From the NCBI RefSeq assembly GCF_002848265.1, contig NZ_CP025422.1, forward strand, positions 3,192,727 through 3,256,726: a stretch of DNA of 64,000 nt, given 5' to 3'. This stretch comes from Zhihengliuella sp. ISTPL4. GTDB lineage: Bacteria > Actinomycetota > Actinomycetes > Actinomycetales > Microbacteriaceae. The translations under genes were made by a program, and so were the position numbers. How positions within the stretch are numbered: position 1 is the stretch's first letter; each line of letters starts with the position of its first letter. Below the pieces are notes generated by a model that did no database searches, was not told where the DNA came from, and saw only the letters and a list, made by a program, of their open reading frames with translations. Shown one piece after another: positions 23,582 through 33,041 of this stretch.

Positions 23582-24090
23582 GACTGCTCGTCGTTGACGT
23601 CCGCCTGCGAGAGCCGCTCGTCGTCGGCGTCGTAGCCGGGGCGCGCCTCCTGCAGCGGCTGGTCGGAGAACTCGCCGCCGAGGCGTCCGCCGAAGGGCCG
23701 TCCGTGATCGGCGAACTCGTCGCGGGCGAAGACCAGCTCCCAGGGGCCGACCGTGAAGCGGGACCCGGTGCGCAGCGTCTCGGTGCGCTCGCCGGGGTGC
23801 GTCGCGTCGGCTTCCGGGTTGGAGTTCATCTCACCGTCCGCGTGCAGCGTCACCACGTACTCGTCGCGGTCGTCGTGCACGATCGTCGCGTGGACCGGTT
23901 CGGTGTCGGCGAGGCGCAGCTCGTTCCCGGCGGCGGAGCCGATGCGGATCTCCTCCACATCGAGCGCGAACTCGGTGCGCTCGTCATCGCGCCGCACGCG
24001 CAGTCGCGGGTTGCCTGCGCCGCGCTCGGCGTGCGTGGTGCCGGGCGTGTAGCCCTCCTCGGGACGGTCGTCGATGTGGCGTGCGTTCAT
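23557..24090 (-). CDS. FHA-like domain protein
   Basis: 177 aa. Residues 28-130 resemble a forkhead-associated fold, with IRIGSAAGNELRL (RIGS-type loop) and the later TGSRFTVGPWELVFAR strands. The flanks are charged and disordered, and the end is rich in Asp, Ser and Gln. The typical second FHA motif (SxxH) appears as VHATIV, so phosphothreonine binding is not assured. GGAGGGCACC precedes the ATG. The upstream GTCAAGCCCCT lies 69 bases before the start. Confidence 0.65.
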   Translation of the reverse strand: MNARHIDDRPEEGYTPGTTHAERGAGNPRLRVRRDDERTEFALDVEEIRIGSAAGNELRLADTEPVHATIVHDDRDEYVVTLHADGEMNSNPEADATHPGERTETLRTGSRFTVGPWELVFARDEFADHGRPFGGRLGGEFSDQPLQEARPGYDADDERLSQADVNDEQSQSDSKAD

Positions 24091-24292
24091 GGCGGTGCCC
24101 TCCTCGGGTGTCTAGGCTTCGAGGCTAACCCGCGCGTCGATCGCGCGCAGGGGCTTGACTTCGCCGGTCCGCTCCTTCAGCGGCTTGGCGATTTGCCGTC
24201 GGGCCCTGCTGAGGGCATACGCTCTTCCCATAGAGGCCGATCCCGGTGCCGTACGCCGGGCTGACGCGCATCCGACCGAGGAGCATCACCCG
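24091..24292. promoter_or_regulatory. Divergent FHA / DUF7882 promoter region
   Basis: The 202-bp gap contains AGGGGCTTGAC at 24149-24159 (minus-strand GTCAAGCCCCT, 69 bases before the FHA-like start). The plus strand reads TTGACT at 24155. No firm -10 can be assigned in either direction. I see no RNA gene. Confidence 0.35.
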
Positions 24293-24634
24293 ATGGGCAA
24301 GTTCATCTACGAAGGCAGCGTGAAGACCGAGATCGAGGATCGGGCGCTCACGCACCTGCAGCTCGTCATCACGGCCAAGCTGCGTCGCGGCGAGCCGTTC
24401 CCGTTCAGCTGGCGCGAGGACGCCAGCGTCGGCGGCGGCCGGACCACCGTCTGGATCCAACCGGGCAGCTCGCTCGTCTTCAAGTACTTCGGCAGCCGGC
24501 AGCCGGCCGTCAACCGTTCCTGGATCGAGGCGCTCGCGTTCACCGCGAACGCGCCCAGCGGCCTGTACCTCGTGCCCGAGCCCGCCGAAGGGACGGAGCA
24601 CCCCGGGCTCGGCGACGCTCCGAGCGCCGGCTAG
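24293..24634 (+). CDS. DUF7882 family protein
   Basis: 113 aa starting MGKFIYEGSVKTEIEDR, with the family-typical HLQLVITAKLRRGEPFPFSW and GGGRTTVWIQPGSSLVFKYFG blocks. Such proteins are frequent in several copies in Microbacteriaceae and have often been mislabelled as DNA ligase parts. Nothing here suggests ligase activity. It looks like a small soluble beta protein of unknown role with a Pro/Glu tail. GAGGAGC precedes the start. Confidence 0.8.
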   Translation: MGKFIYEGSVKTEIEDRALTHLQLVITAKLRRGEPFPFSWREDASVGGGRTTVWIQPGSSLVFKYFGSRQPAVNRSWIEALAFTANAPSGLYLVPEPAEGTEHPGLGDAPSAG

Positions 24635-24664
24635 CCACATCGTTCGCGCAGGCCGCCCCGCACT

Positions 24665-24675
24665 GTCAACCCCCT
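24665..24675 (+). promoter_or_regulatory. GTCAACCCCCT motif before the SDR gene
   Basis: GTCAACCCCCT lies 84 bases before the SDR start and differs at one base from the motif at 22719 and at 24159-24149 (minus). No -10 was assigned in the 114-bp gap. Confidence 0.4.
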
Positions 24676-24748
24676 GCCGTCCGCACTCCCCAGCCGCGAG
24701 GCTCGATCACGACCTGATCGACAGCCCCACGACACAGGAGGAGCGGAC

Positions 24749-25648
24749 ATGACGGACACCACCGGCGACGGCGGCCTCACCGACCCGCGGCACGCCCACC
24801 ACGAGGACGGCTTCCCCGCGCAGAGCCAGGACCAGCCCGGTCTCACCGAGAAGACCACCCCGGAACCCGATCACGGCGAACAGTCGTACGTCGGCCACGG
24901 CAGACTGGAAGGGCGACGTGCCCTCATCACCGGAGGCGACTCCGGAATCGGGCGCGCGGTCGCCATCGCGTTCGCCCGGGAGGGCGCCGACGTCGCCATC
25001 GTGCACATGCCGGAGGAGCAGGAGGACGCCGAGGAGACGCTCGCGCTCGTCCGTGAGGCTGGTCGCACCGGCGTCAGCATCCCCGGTGACGTCCGCGAGG
25101 AGGCCTTCGCCACCGACGCCGTGCACCGCGCGCGCCGCGAGCTCGGAGGCCTCGACGTGCTCGTCCTCAACGCGGCCTACCAGCACGACATCGACGGCTT
25201 CGAGAACCTCGACACCGAGAAGATGCGTCGTGTGTTCGACACGAACCTCGCCGGCCTCGTCTTCTCGGCGCGCGCCGCCTTCCCCGACCTCGAGCCCGGA
25301 TCCAGCATCATCGTCACGTCGTCGGTGCAGTCCGCGCAGCCGTCGCCGGGACTCATCGACTACGCCATGACGAAGGCCGCGCAGGTCGCCTTCGTCAAGG
25401 CGCTCGCGGAGGAAGCAGGACCGCGCGGCGTGCGCGTCAACGCCGTGGCCCCCGGACCGATCTGGACGCCGCTGATCCCCGCGACCGGCTGGGGCCCGGA
25501 GCGCCTGGAGACGTTCGGACAGGACACCCCGCTCGGACGCGCGGGGCAGCCCGCGGAGCTCGCCGGAGCCTACGTCTACCTCGCCTCGGCGGAGTCGTCG
25601 TACGTGTCCGGTGCGGTGCTCGCGGTGACGGGCGGCAAGCCGCTCTGA
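24749..25648 (+). CDS. SDR-family oxidoreductase, general-stress type
   Basis: 299 aa. About 45 charged N-terminal residues (HHEDGFPAQSQDQPG) precede a classic SDR with TGGDSGIGRA for NADP/NAD, NAAYQ, catalytic Ser (SSVQSAQ) and YAMTKAA. The N-terminal extension and GDSGIGR are typical of the stress-induced YhdF/YghA-like SDR group. AGGAGGAGC lies upstream, and GTCAACCCCCT 84 bases before the start. A strong terminator follows. Confidence 0.88.
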   Translation: MTDTTGDGGLTDPRHAHHEDGFPAQSQDQPGLTEKTTPEPDHGEQSYVGHGRLEGRRALITGGDSGIGRAVAIAFAREGADVAIVHMPEEQEDAEETLALVREAGRTGVSIPGDVREEAFATDAVHRARRELGGLDVLVLNAAYQHDIDGFENLDTEKMRRVFDTNLAGLVFSARAAFPDLEPGSSIIVTSSVQSAQPSPGLIDYAMTKAAQVAFVKALAEEAGPRGVRVNAVAPGPIWTPLIPATGWGPERLETFGQDTPLGRAGQPAELAGAYVYLASAESSYVSGAVLAVTGGKPL

Positions 25649-25666
25649 TCCGCGGAAGGACGGCTC

Positions 25667-25696
25667 AGGCGGCGGGGAGGCGGGGCCCCGCCGCCT
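25667..25696. terminator. Terminator after the SDR gene
   Basis: AGGCGGCGGGG (25667-25677) pairs perfectly with CCCCGCCGCCT (25686-25696) around an eight-base loop, 19 bases after the SDR stop and just before the next promoter. Confidence 0.75.
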
Positions 25697-25704
25697 AAGC
25701 TTGT

Positions 25705-26625
25705 GTGGTGCAGAGACCCGCGGCATCCGGCCCCCTCGTGGGCGTCGCGCTCGTCATCGGGTCCTGCCTCTCGCTGCCGTTCGGCGCCGCCGTGGCCGCG
25801 CAACTCTTCCCGGTCCTCGGGCCGTGGGGCGTGACGTCGCTCCGCGTCGCGATCGCCGCGCTGCTCTTGGTCGTGATCGTGCGGCCCCGGCCCCGGGCCT
25901 GGACCCGGCCGCAGTGGCTCGCTGCCGTGTTGTTCGGGGTGTCGCTGGCCGCGATGAACGGCTTCTTCTACGCCGCGATCGACCGCATCCCGCTCGGACC
26001 CGCCGTCGCGATCGAGTTCCTCGGGCCGCTCGTGCTCGCCGCCGTACTGACACGTCGTCTCGCCGATGCGGTCTGGGTGGGCGTGGCCCTGCTCGGCATG
26101 GCGCTGCTCGGGGTGGACGGGCTTGTGGGTGCCGAGCCGCTCGACCCGCTCGGCGTGGTCTTCATCCTCATCGCGGCCGGATTCTGGGTCATGTACATCC
26201 GGATGAGCGCCCGGGTCGGCGCCCTCATCCCCGGCAGCAGCGGACTCGCGATGGGGCTCGTCGTCGCGGCGGTGCTCCTCATCCCCGTGGGTGTGCCCGC
26301 GGCGGCGACGGTGGCGCTGGACCCGCAGCTCCTCCTGCTCGCGGCGGTCACGGCGGTGCTGTCGTCCGTCATCCCCTACAGCTTCGAGCTCGCGGCGCTC
26401 CGGCGCCTGCCGCAGCGGGTGTTCGGGGTGCTGCTGAGCCTGGAGCCGGCGTTCGCGACCCTCGCCGGGTGGCTCATCCTCGGACAGGACGCCACGCCAC
26501 TGCGGGTGCTCGCGGTGGCGCTCGTGATCGCCGCGAGCGTGGGGACGACGCTGGGCGTGCGGCGGGACCGGAGGGGCGACGGTGCCCGGGGGCCGTTCAC
26601 CGCTCCGATCCCGCTTCCGGACTGA
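25705..26625 (+). CDS. RhtA-like DMT amino-acid/metabolite exporter
   Basis: 306 aa with ten predicted helices in two EamA halves. SLPFGAAVAAQLFP, the AMNGFFYAAIDRIPLGPAVAIEFLGPL block and PYSFELAALRRLPQRVFGVLLSLEPAFA are typical of RhtA (threonine/homoserine exporter) relatives. Start is GTG at 25705 or 25708; no strong ribosome site is seen, so the message may be nearly leaderless. The substrate is unproven. Confidence 0.85.
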   Translation: MVQRPAASGPLVGVALVIGSCLSLPFGAAVAAQLFPVLGPWGVTSLRVAIAALLLVVIVRPRPRAWTRPQWLAAVLFGVSLAAMNGFFYAAIDRIPLGPAVAIEFLGPLVLAAVLTRRLADAVWVGVALLGMALLGVDGLVGAEPLDPLGVVFILIAAGFWVMYIRMSARVGALIPGSSGLAMGLVVAAVLLIPVGVPAAATVALDPQLLLLAAVTAVLSSVIPYSFELAALRRLPQRVFGVLLSLEPAFATLAGWLILGQDATPLRVLAVALVIAASVGTTLGVRRDRRGDGARGPFTAPIPLPD

Positions 26626-26647
26626 CGCCCGTCCGGCCGGGCGGGTC

Positions 26648-27412
26648 TCACGCCGGGACGGACGCCGGCTGCGGCAGCGGGTAGCGGCGGCGCAGGATCA
26701 CCCGCTGCACGAGGGTCCACACGACCGTCACGGTGAGGTAGAGCGCAGCGGCCAGGGGGACGAAGGCGGCGAACACCGCCGTGAGGTAGTGCAGCGCCGC
26801 CATCATCCGGAGCATGCCGGGGGAGCTGAGCGGGGAGTCGTCGCCGTCGACGGGGGCCGGCCGGAACACCCGCCGGGTGACCTCGGCCACGGCGATCATC
26901 ACGGCCAGCAGCACGCCGAAGACCGCGAACGTCGCCGGAGTCGCGGTGCCGCCGAACAGGGCCGACACCAGGCTCGTGCCGAGCGGGGCGCCGAAGAGGT
27001 CGTGGGTGAGCAGCTCGTTCGGGTGTCCGGCGATCTCCGGTCGCAGGAACAGCGTGTAGAGCAGGCCGACGACCGGTGCCTGCGCCAGCACGGGCAGCAT
27101 CCCGGCGAAGGGCGAGGTGTTCTCGGCCCGGTAGAGCGCCATCATCTCCTGCTGCAGGCGCTCCGGGTTCTTCCGGTGGCGCTGCTGCAGCGCGCGCAAC
27201 CTCGGAGCGAGGCGGGCCCTGGTCTGCTCGGCCCTGGCCTGGGAGATGCCGACGGGGATGAGGAGGGCGCGCACGAGGAGGGTCACGAGGACCACGGCGA
27301 GGGCGGCGGCGGAGGGGCCGGCGAAGGGTTCGAGAAGGGTGGAGAGGCCGTTCAGGGCGCCGTAGGCGGCGTCCAGGAGCGCGGCGAGGGGAGGGAAGGC
27401 GAAGATGTCCAC
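26648..27412 (-). CDS. YidC/Oxa1-family membrane protein insertase
   Basis: 254 aa, the short Gram-positive form. An N-terminal hydrophobic helix, the cytosolic hairpin rich in Arg/Gln (RAEQTRARLAPRLRALQQRH) and five core helices are present. The groove Arg lies in TLLVRALLIPVGISQ. The start is GTG 27412. This is not the main yidC near rnpA/oriC. It is linked to the DUF6412 gene 62 bases upstream on the same strand, a pair seen in other actinomycetes. Confidence 0.85.
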   Translation of the reverse strand: MDIFAFPPLAALLDAAYGALNGLSTLLEPFAGPSAAALAVVLVTLLVRALLIPVGISQARAEQTRARLAPRLRALQQRHRKNPERLQQEMMALYRAENTSPFAGMLPVLAQAPVVGLLYTLFLRPEIAGHPNELLTHDLFGAPLGTSLVSALFGGTATPATFAVFGVLLAVMIAVAEVTRRVFRPAPVDGDDSPLSSPGMLRMMAALHYLTAVFAAFVPLAAALYLTVTVVWTLVQRVILRRRYPLPQPASVPA

Positions 27413-27474
27413 GGGGGTCCGTTCGATGAGGTCGGGAAGGGTCGGCGAAGGCCGCGCGGTCCCGGTCGAACGGA

Positions 27475-27747
27475 CTACGCGGCGGTCGCGACTCCCGGCG
27501 CTCGCGGACGAGGGTGTCCCGCGGCATCCGGATCGCTCTGCGGGAGGAGCGTTCCGACATCGATCGCCCGCAGCGGGTGCGGGGTGTCGGCAGAGGCCTG
27601 GTGGCGCACGCTCAGCACGACGGCGAGCGTGAGGACGGTGACGGCGAGCAGCGCGATGGCGAGGCCGAGCGCGGCGGCATCCGGCATCGTCACGAGGCCG
27701 ATCGCGGCCGCGACGAAGCCGAGCATCTGCCCGAACCACTCGCTCAT
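27475..27747 (-). CDS. DUF6412 small membrane protein
   Basis: 90 aa with two hydrophobic helices (residues 7-25 and 28-48) and the hallmark tail LLPQSDPDAAGHPRPRAPG. The family is found next to YidC-like insertases, as here, suggesting a partner or substrate of the insertase; no function is established. It is divergent from the nitronate monooxygenase gene across a long inverted repeat. Confidence 0.8.
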   Translation of the reverse strand: MSEWFGQMLGFVAAAIGLVTMPDAAALGLAIALLAVTVLTLAVVLSVRHQASADTPHPLRAIDVGTLLPQSDPDAAGHPRPRAPGVATAA

Positions 27748-27764
27748 GCCGCGAGCTTACCCCG

Positions 27765-27823
27765 TTCGAATCGCCTGAATCGCTGCATCCGGGCCACCGA
27801 TGGAGCCATTCAGGCGATTCGAA
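27765..27823. promoter_or_regulatory. 16-bp perfect inverted repeat between divergent genes
   Basis: TTCGAATCGCCTGAAT (27765-27780) and its exact complement (27808-27823) are separated by 27 bases. They occupy most of the 92-bp gap between DUF6412 and the monooxygenase start. A terminator makes no sense between divergent starts, so a two-site operator or cruciform-forming element is more likely. Confidence 0.65.
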
Positions 27824-27839
27824 GGCGTACCGTCGGGGT

Positions 27840-28877
27840 ATGGCGACAGAACTTCTGGGAGTCGAGCGTCCGATCGTGCTGGGACCGTTCGGGGGGAACT
27901 CGTCGGTGGCGCTGACGGCGGCGGTGAGCGAAGCCGGGGGCCTCGGCTCGTACGGGCTCTACGGCTACGACGGCGAACGGATCCGCGCCGTCGGGGCCGA
28001 ACTGCGCCGTGCCACCGACCGTCCCTTCGCCCTGAACATCTGGCTGCCCCTGGGTGACGAGGCCGTGCCGAACCCGCAGCACACGGTCTTCGCGCAGGCG
28101 CTGGAACCGTTCTACGAGGCCGTCGGGGTTCCGGTGCCGGCCCGGCCCGAGCGCTACATGCCGGAGCTCGACGAGCAGCTCGACGCGGTGTGGGAGGTCG
28201 CTCCGGCCGTCCTGAGCGTGGTGTTCGGGGTGCCGTCCGCCGCTCTCGTCGCCGAGGCGCGCGACCGCGGTATCCGTGTCGTGGGTACCGCCACCACGGT
28301 CGCCGAGGCGGTCGCGCTCGCCGAGGCCGGAGTCGATGCTGTCGTCGCCTCGGGAGCCGAGGCGGCAGGGCATCGGGTGTCCTTCCTGCGTCCCGCGGCC
28401 GAATCGCTGGTGGGCACCATCGCGCTCGTGCCGCAGATCGTGGACGCGGTCGACGTGCCCGTCATCGCCGCCGGCGGGATCGCCGACCGTCGCGGGGTCG
28501 CTGCGGCCTTCGCCCTCGGGGCCTCCGGCGTGCAGGTGGGGACGGCGTTCCTCGCGACCGCCGAGTCGGCCGCGACGGCAGCGCACCGCCACGCCATCCG
28601 GACCACCGCCGCCGACGAGACCGTGCTGACCAGGGCGATGAGCGGACGCGTCGCCCGCGGTGCCCGCAACCGCGCGGTCCGGGCGATCGAGGCGAGCGGC
28701 ACGATCGCCCCGTTCCCGATGCAGAACTGGCTCACCGGACGGTTCCGCACGGCGGCAGGGGAGCAGAACCTGGGCGAGCTGCAGTCGCTGTGGATGGGGC
28801 AGGCCGCCCCGCTCGCGTGCGGGACGACCGCTGCCGAGGTCTTCGCGGAGCTCGCAGCCGGAGTCCCCGGCCGGTGA
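27840..28877 (+). CDS. Nitronate monooxygenase / NAD(P)H-dependent flavin oxidoreductase
   Basis: 345 aa TIM-barrel FMN protein of the 2-nitropropane dioxygenase family. GPFGGNSS near the start, the VVASGAEAAGHR segment with the active-site His, AAGGIADRRGVAAAFALGA and GVQVGTAFL are typical. Substrates in the family include propionate-3-nitronate and other nitronates. It stands alone, with an inverted repeat upstream. A weak CGGCCG hairpin lies between its stop and the convergent purU. Confidence 0.88.
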   Translation: MATELLGVERPIVLGPFGGNSSVALTAAVSEAGGLGSYGLYGYDGERIRAVGAELRRATDRPFALNIWLPLGDEAVPNPQHTVFAQALEPFYEAVGVPVPARPERYMPELDEQLDAVWEVAPAVLSVVFGVPSAALVAEARDRGIRVVGTATTVAEAVALAEAGVDAVVASGAEAAGHRVSFLRPAAESLVGTIALVPQIVDAVDVPVIAAGGIADRRGVAAAFALGASGVQVGTAFLATAESAATAAHRHAIRTTAADETVLTRAMSGRVARGARNRAVRAIEASGTIAPFPMQNWLTGRFRTAAGEQNLGELQSLWMGQAAPLACGTTAAEVFAELAAGVPGR

Positions 28878-28905
28878 GGAACCTCGACCGCTGAGCGGCC
28901 GGGCG

Positions 28906-29757
<852 letters not shown>

Positions 29758-29840
29758 GGCTGCTCCTCGGGGTGTGCATCGATTCTGCCGTGCCGCGCGG
29801 GTGGGGAGCGAATCGCCCGCGGCGTCGCTACCCTGAGACC

Positions 29841-31055
29841 GTGGATGCGAGCGACATCGGACTGGTGCTGATCCCCCTGCTGGCGGTGGCCGCGCCGTTG
29901 CTCGCCCGCGGGGTGCGTCCGCTCGTCCGGGTGCCGATCGTCGTGTTCGAGCTCGTCCTCGGCATCCTCGTCGGGCCGGCTGTGCTCGGCTGGGTCGAGC
30001 CCGGTCCGCTGCTGGAGAAGCTCAGCGACTTCGGCCTCGCCGTGCTGTTCTTCGTCGCGGGTTCCGAGATCGACTTCCGTCAGGTGGCCGGGAAGCCCCT
30101 CGCCCGGGCGTCGCTGGGCTGGCTGCTCAGCGTGGTGCTCGGCATCGGACTCGGATTCTTCTTCGCCCCTGGCGAGGGCATGGTCGTCATCGGGATCGCA
30201 TTGAGCTCGACCGCCCTCGGCACACTGATGCCGATCCTGCGCGATGCGAAGGAACTGGACACGCCGTTCGGCCGCGCCATCAGCACGATCGGCGCCGTGG
30301 GCGAGTTCCTGCCGCTGATCGCGATCTCGATCTTCCTCAGCACCCGGACGACGCCCCTGGCGACGGCGGTGCTGCTCACCTTCGTCGTCCTCGCGGGGCT
30401 CGCCGTCCTCATCGCACATCGGGTGCCCCACGGGCGCCTGCACGGCATCGTGCGCGCGACCCTCCACACCTCCGACCAGTTCGGGGTGCGGTTCGTGATC
30501 CTCCTCATCGCGGCGCTCGTCGGCCTCAGCGTGATGCTCGACCTCGACATGCTCCTCGGGGCGTTCGTCGCCGGCGCGATCTGGCGCATCATCATGGCCA
30601 GGGCCCCGGAGAAGGATGCCGAAGAGGTCGAGAGCAAGATCGAGGGTCTCGCCTTCGGCTTCCTCGTCCCGGTGTTCTTCCTCTACACGGGCGTGACCTT
30701 CGACCTCCAGGCGCTGCTGACGTCCCCCTCGGCGATGTCCCTCGTGCCGGTGTTCCTGCTGGCCCTCCTGGTGATCCGCGGCTCGGCTGCCCAGCTCTCC
30801 GCCCCGGCGGGAGCCAGCGGACGGGACCGTGCCGCCCTCGGGCTGCTCGCGGCCACCGGACTGCCGATCATCGTCGCCGTCACCGCGATCGGCGTGGATC
30901 AGGACATGCTCGACTCCGGGACCGCGGCCGCGTTGGTCGGGGCGGGCATGCTGTCGGTGCTCCTGTACCCGCTGATCGGCATGACGCTGCGTGGCGATCG
31001 TGCGCAGGTCGCCGGCCCGCGCCTCGCCGACCAGACCACGCTGGGGGAGCTGTGA
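29841..31055 (+). CDS. CPA2-type cation:proton antiporter (Kef-like, no TrkA domain)
   Basis: 404 aa from GTG 29841, with about 12 helices. ELVLGILVGPAVLGW, the FFVAGSEIDF block, and GAFVAGAIWR and FLVPVFFLYTGVTFD of the second half match Na+/H+ exchanger (PF00999) proteins. No cytosolic RCK domain follows. It probably works in pH or K+/Na+ balance. Its stop overlaps the next gene (GTGA). Confidence 0.88.
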   Translation: MDASDIGLVLIPLLAVAAPLLARGVRPLVRVPIVVFELVLGILVGPAVLGWVEPGPLLEKLSDFGLAVLFFVAGSEIDFRQVAGKPLARASLGWLLSVVLGIGLGFFFAPGEGMVVIGIALSSTALGTLMPILRDAKELDTPFGRAISTIGAVGEFLPLIAISIFLSTRTTPLATAVLLTFVVLAGLAVLIAHRVPHGRLHGIVRATLHTSDQFGVRFVILLIAALVGLSVMLDLDMLLGAFVAGAIWRIIMARAPEKDAEEVESKIEGLAFGFLVPVFFLYTGVTFDLQALLTSPSAMSLVPVFLLALLVIRGSAAQLSAPAGASGRDRAALGLLAATGLPIIVAVTAIGVDQDMLDSGTAAALVGAGMLSVLLYPLIGMTLRGDRAQVAGPRLADQTTLGEL

Positions 31056-31522
31056 CCACCGCCTCCGCCCTGCTGACCCAGGCCGTGCAGGAGCTCGCCG
31101 GAGCCCCCCGAGAGGGCCTCGGCGAGGAGAAGGACTCACGCTGGCGCGGGCGGCGGATCGTCCGGGTCGGCGAGGCCTGGCACCTCGGCGTGATCCTGCT
31201 CACCGACACGCACGCCCTGGCGACGGCGGAGGTGCTCCGCGCCGCGGACCCGGGGCGTCGGGGATACACCGCCGAGTCGGCGCGCGCCCGAGCCGAGCGC
31301 CGGGCCCTCGCGCTCCGGGGCGGCTTCCACGAGGGGGATGTCGTGCACGTCGGGTGGAGCGTGATCGACGTCGATGCGGTCGACGCCGGAGGCTCCTCCG
31401 GTCCGCTCGCGCTCATCGACGGCGTGCCGTCGGTGCGCTGGAGTCAGGCGGGCGGGTTCATGCCGCTGGAGGCCTACCTGCGCGAGCGTGTCCCGCTGCT
31501 CCGCGGCGACGCGCCGGCCTGA
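31052..31522 (+). CDS. Hypothetical soluble protein coupled to the antiporter
   Basis: 156 aa from a GTG overlapping the antiporter stop. It is mixed alpha/beta with a RRIVRVGEAWHLGVILLTD strand pair, an Arg/Ala-rich helix (RARAERRALALRGGF) and a VSPSVRWSQ-like end (VPSVRWSQAGGF). No membrane segment or known motif was recognised. Coupling suggests a cytosolic partner of the antiporter, but the sequence alone does not show it. Confidence 0.7.
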   Translation: MTTASALLTQAVQELAGAPREGLGEEKDSRWRGRRIVRVGEAWHLGVILLTDTHALATAEVLRAADPGRRGYTAESARARAERRALALRGGFHEGDVVHVGWSVIDVDAVDAGGSSGPLALIDGVPSVRWSQAGGFMPLEAYLRERVPLLRGDAPA

Positions 31523-31524
31523 TC

Positions 31525-32241
31525 TCAGCCGAACAGCTCGGCGAAGCGGCGGAGCAGGGCGGCGCCCTCGGTGACCGAGGCCGCGAGGACGTCCTGCTGC
31601 ACCGCGTCGAACTGCGCCGGATCGAAGTACCCGGTCGTGCGGTAGAACGTCATGCGGTCGGCGAAGTCGCGCGGCGTCGGCTCGGGGTGGAACTGCGCGG
31701 CGTACAGGTGCGTTCCCACCCGGTAGGCCTGCACGGGGCAGTCCGCGTTGGTGGCGAGGAGCACGGCCCCCGGAGGAGTCGCTGCCGCACTCTCTTTGTG
31801 CGCGGTGAAGACGGTGAGTGCCGGACCGGACGGGCCGAACACGGGATCGACGGCGCCCTCCGGCGTCGTCTCGATGACGGTCGCGCTCGCCGCCTCCGGC
31901 ATGGTCGTCACGACCTCGCCGCCGAGGAGCCGGGTGAGCACGCCGATGCTGAAGCACGTGAAGAAGGCGGCGATCCGCTGTTCCCGTGCCGCGCGGGCGA
32001 GCGTCTCCAGATCGGCCTCCACGCGCCGCTGCACCGGGGTCTTCTCGACGTCGGTGACGTTGAACGGCGAACCGCCGATGACGACGCCGCGGTACCGGTC
32101 GAGATGGGCCGGAGTCAGCGGCTCGTGCAGCAGGTCGAGACGATCGACCACGTCGACCCCGAGGGCCCGCCGGAACGAAGCGTGCTCGGCATCCGCCGCC
32201 CCGGTCTCGGGTCGCACGCAGACGTAGAGAAGCGAGGCCAT
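31525..32241 (-). CDS. Class I glutamine-amidotransferase-like protein
   Basis: 238 aa. The nucleophile elbow is FFTCFSIGVL rather than GICxGHQ, with Cys in place. VVIGGSPFNVTD supplies the oxyanion loop and QFHPEPT the catalytic His-x-Glu. The family resembles GMP-synthase-like amidotransferases acting without an attached synthase. No partner synthase is adjacent. It converges with the 156-aa gene, with two bases between the stops. Confidence 0.85.
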   Translation of the reverse strand: MASLLYVCVRPETGAADAEHASFRRALGVDVVDRLDLLHEPLTPAHLDRYRGVVIGGSPFNVTDVEKTPVQRRVEADLETLARAAREQRIAAFFTCFSIGVLTRLLGGEVVTTMPEAASATVIETTPEGAVDPVFGPSGPALTVFTAHKESAAATPPGAVLLATNADCPVQAYRVGTHLYAAQFHPEPTPRDFADRMTFYRTTGYFDPAQFDAVQQDVLAASVTEGAALLRRFAELFG

Positions 32242-32281
32242 CAGGCGATTCTAACGAGGGGGAGAGCCCGGGCCTGACGGC

Positions 32282-33031
32282 TCAGCGCGAGGAGTTCGCC
32301 GTGCGTCCGCGGACGATCCCGACGAACGTCTCGACGTCGGGCGTGGTCCGGTCGCGCGGCCAGGCGAGGGCCACGGTCGAGACCGGGCCGTCGGCGAGGA
32401 CCCGGTAGTCGGCGTCCTTCCGGTGGTGCAGTCGGGCCAGTGACATCGGGACGAGGACGATGCCGACACCCGTCGCCGCCGTGGCGATCGCGTCGGCGGT
32501 CGACAGGGCGGCCACGCGAGCGGGGGCGGTGTCCGGCAGCTTCAGCGGGCCGAGCACGTCGTCGGACAGGGAGAGGAGCACCTCGCCGGCGAGGTCGGCG
32601 GTCGTCAGCTCGTCCGCCGCGAGCAGGTGAGAATCGGCCGAGGCCACGACGACCGGGACCTCGTCGTACAGCGGGATGACGTGCAGGGACACATCGTCGA
32701 GCGGGAGGCGCACGAGGGCGGCGTCGAGATCGTCGAGCGCCGGACGCTGCTCGGCGACCTCGATCGGGACGAGTTCGAGGGCCACGTGGGGCAGGCGGCG
32801 CTTCCAGGTGTCGATCCACTTGCCCGGTGTCGCCCCGGGTACGGCGCCGAGGCGGAACGTCCGCGGTTCCTCAGGCGGCGCGGTCGGAGCGTCGAATACG
32901 ACCTTCTCGGCGCGGGGGGTGCGACGCGGAGTCGGCTTCCCCTGCCGTGAGCCGCCGCCCGCGGCACGGCTCCGGTGGGCGGGTGAGCCCTTGCCGGAGC
33001 CCTTCGCGGGTCGTCGTCCCTGGTGCGCCAT
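32282..33031 (-). CDS. LysR-type effector-binding domain protein with a basic tail instead of HTH
   Basis: 249 aa. Residues about 60-249 match the LysR substrate-binding fold (FRLGAVPGATPGKWIDTW, DAALVRLPLDD, VPVVVASADSHLLA, LSTADAIATAATGVGIVLVPMSLARL). The N-terminal 50 residues have no helix-turn-helix but a Lys/Arg/Gly/Pro-rich disordered tail (RRPAKGSGKGS, RQGKPTPRR). DNA contact, if any, would be non-specific or via a partner. The ATG at 33031 is the only reasonable start. Confidence 0.75.
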   Translation of the reverse strand: MAHQGRRPAKGSGKGSPAHRSRAAGGGSRQGKPTPRRTPRAEKVVFDAPTAPPEEPRTFRLGAVPGATPGKWIDTWKRRLPHVALELVPIEVAEQRPALDDLDAALVRLPLDDVSLHVIPLYDEVPVVVASADSHLLAADELTTADLAGEVLLSLSDDVLGPLKLPDTAPARVAALSTADAIATAATGVGIVLVPMSLARLHHRKDADYRVLADGPVSTVALAWPRDRTTPDVETFVGIVRGRTANSSR

Positions 33032-33041
33032 GGGATCCAGG

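Noticed and set aside
24293..24634. DNA ligase function for the DUF7882 gene
   Set aside because: No ligase motif (KxDG or others) in 113 residues; this label is an old database error for the family.
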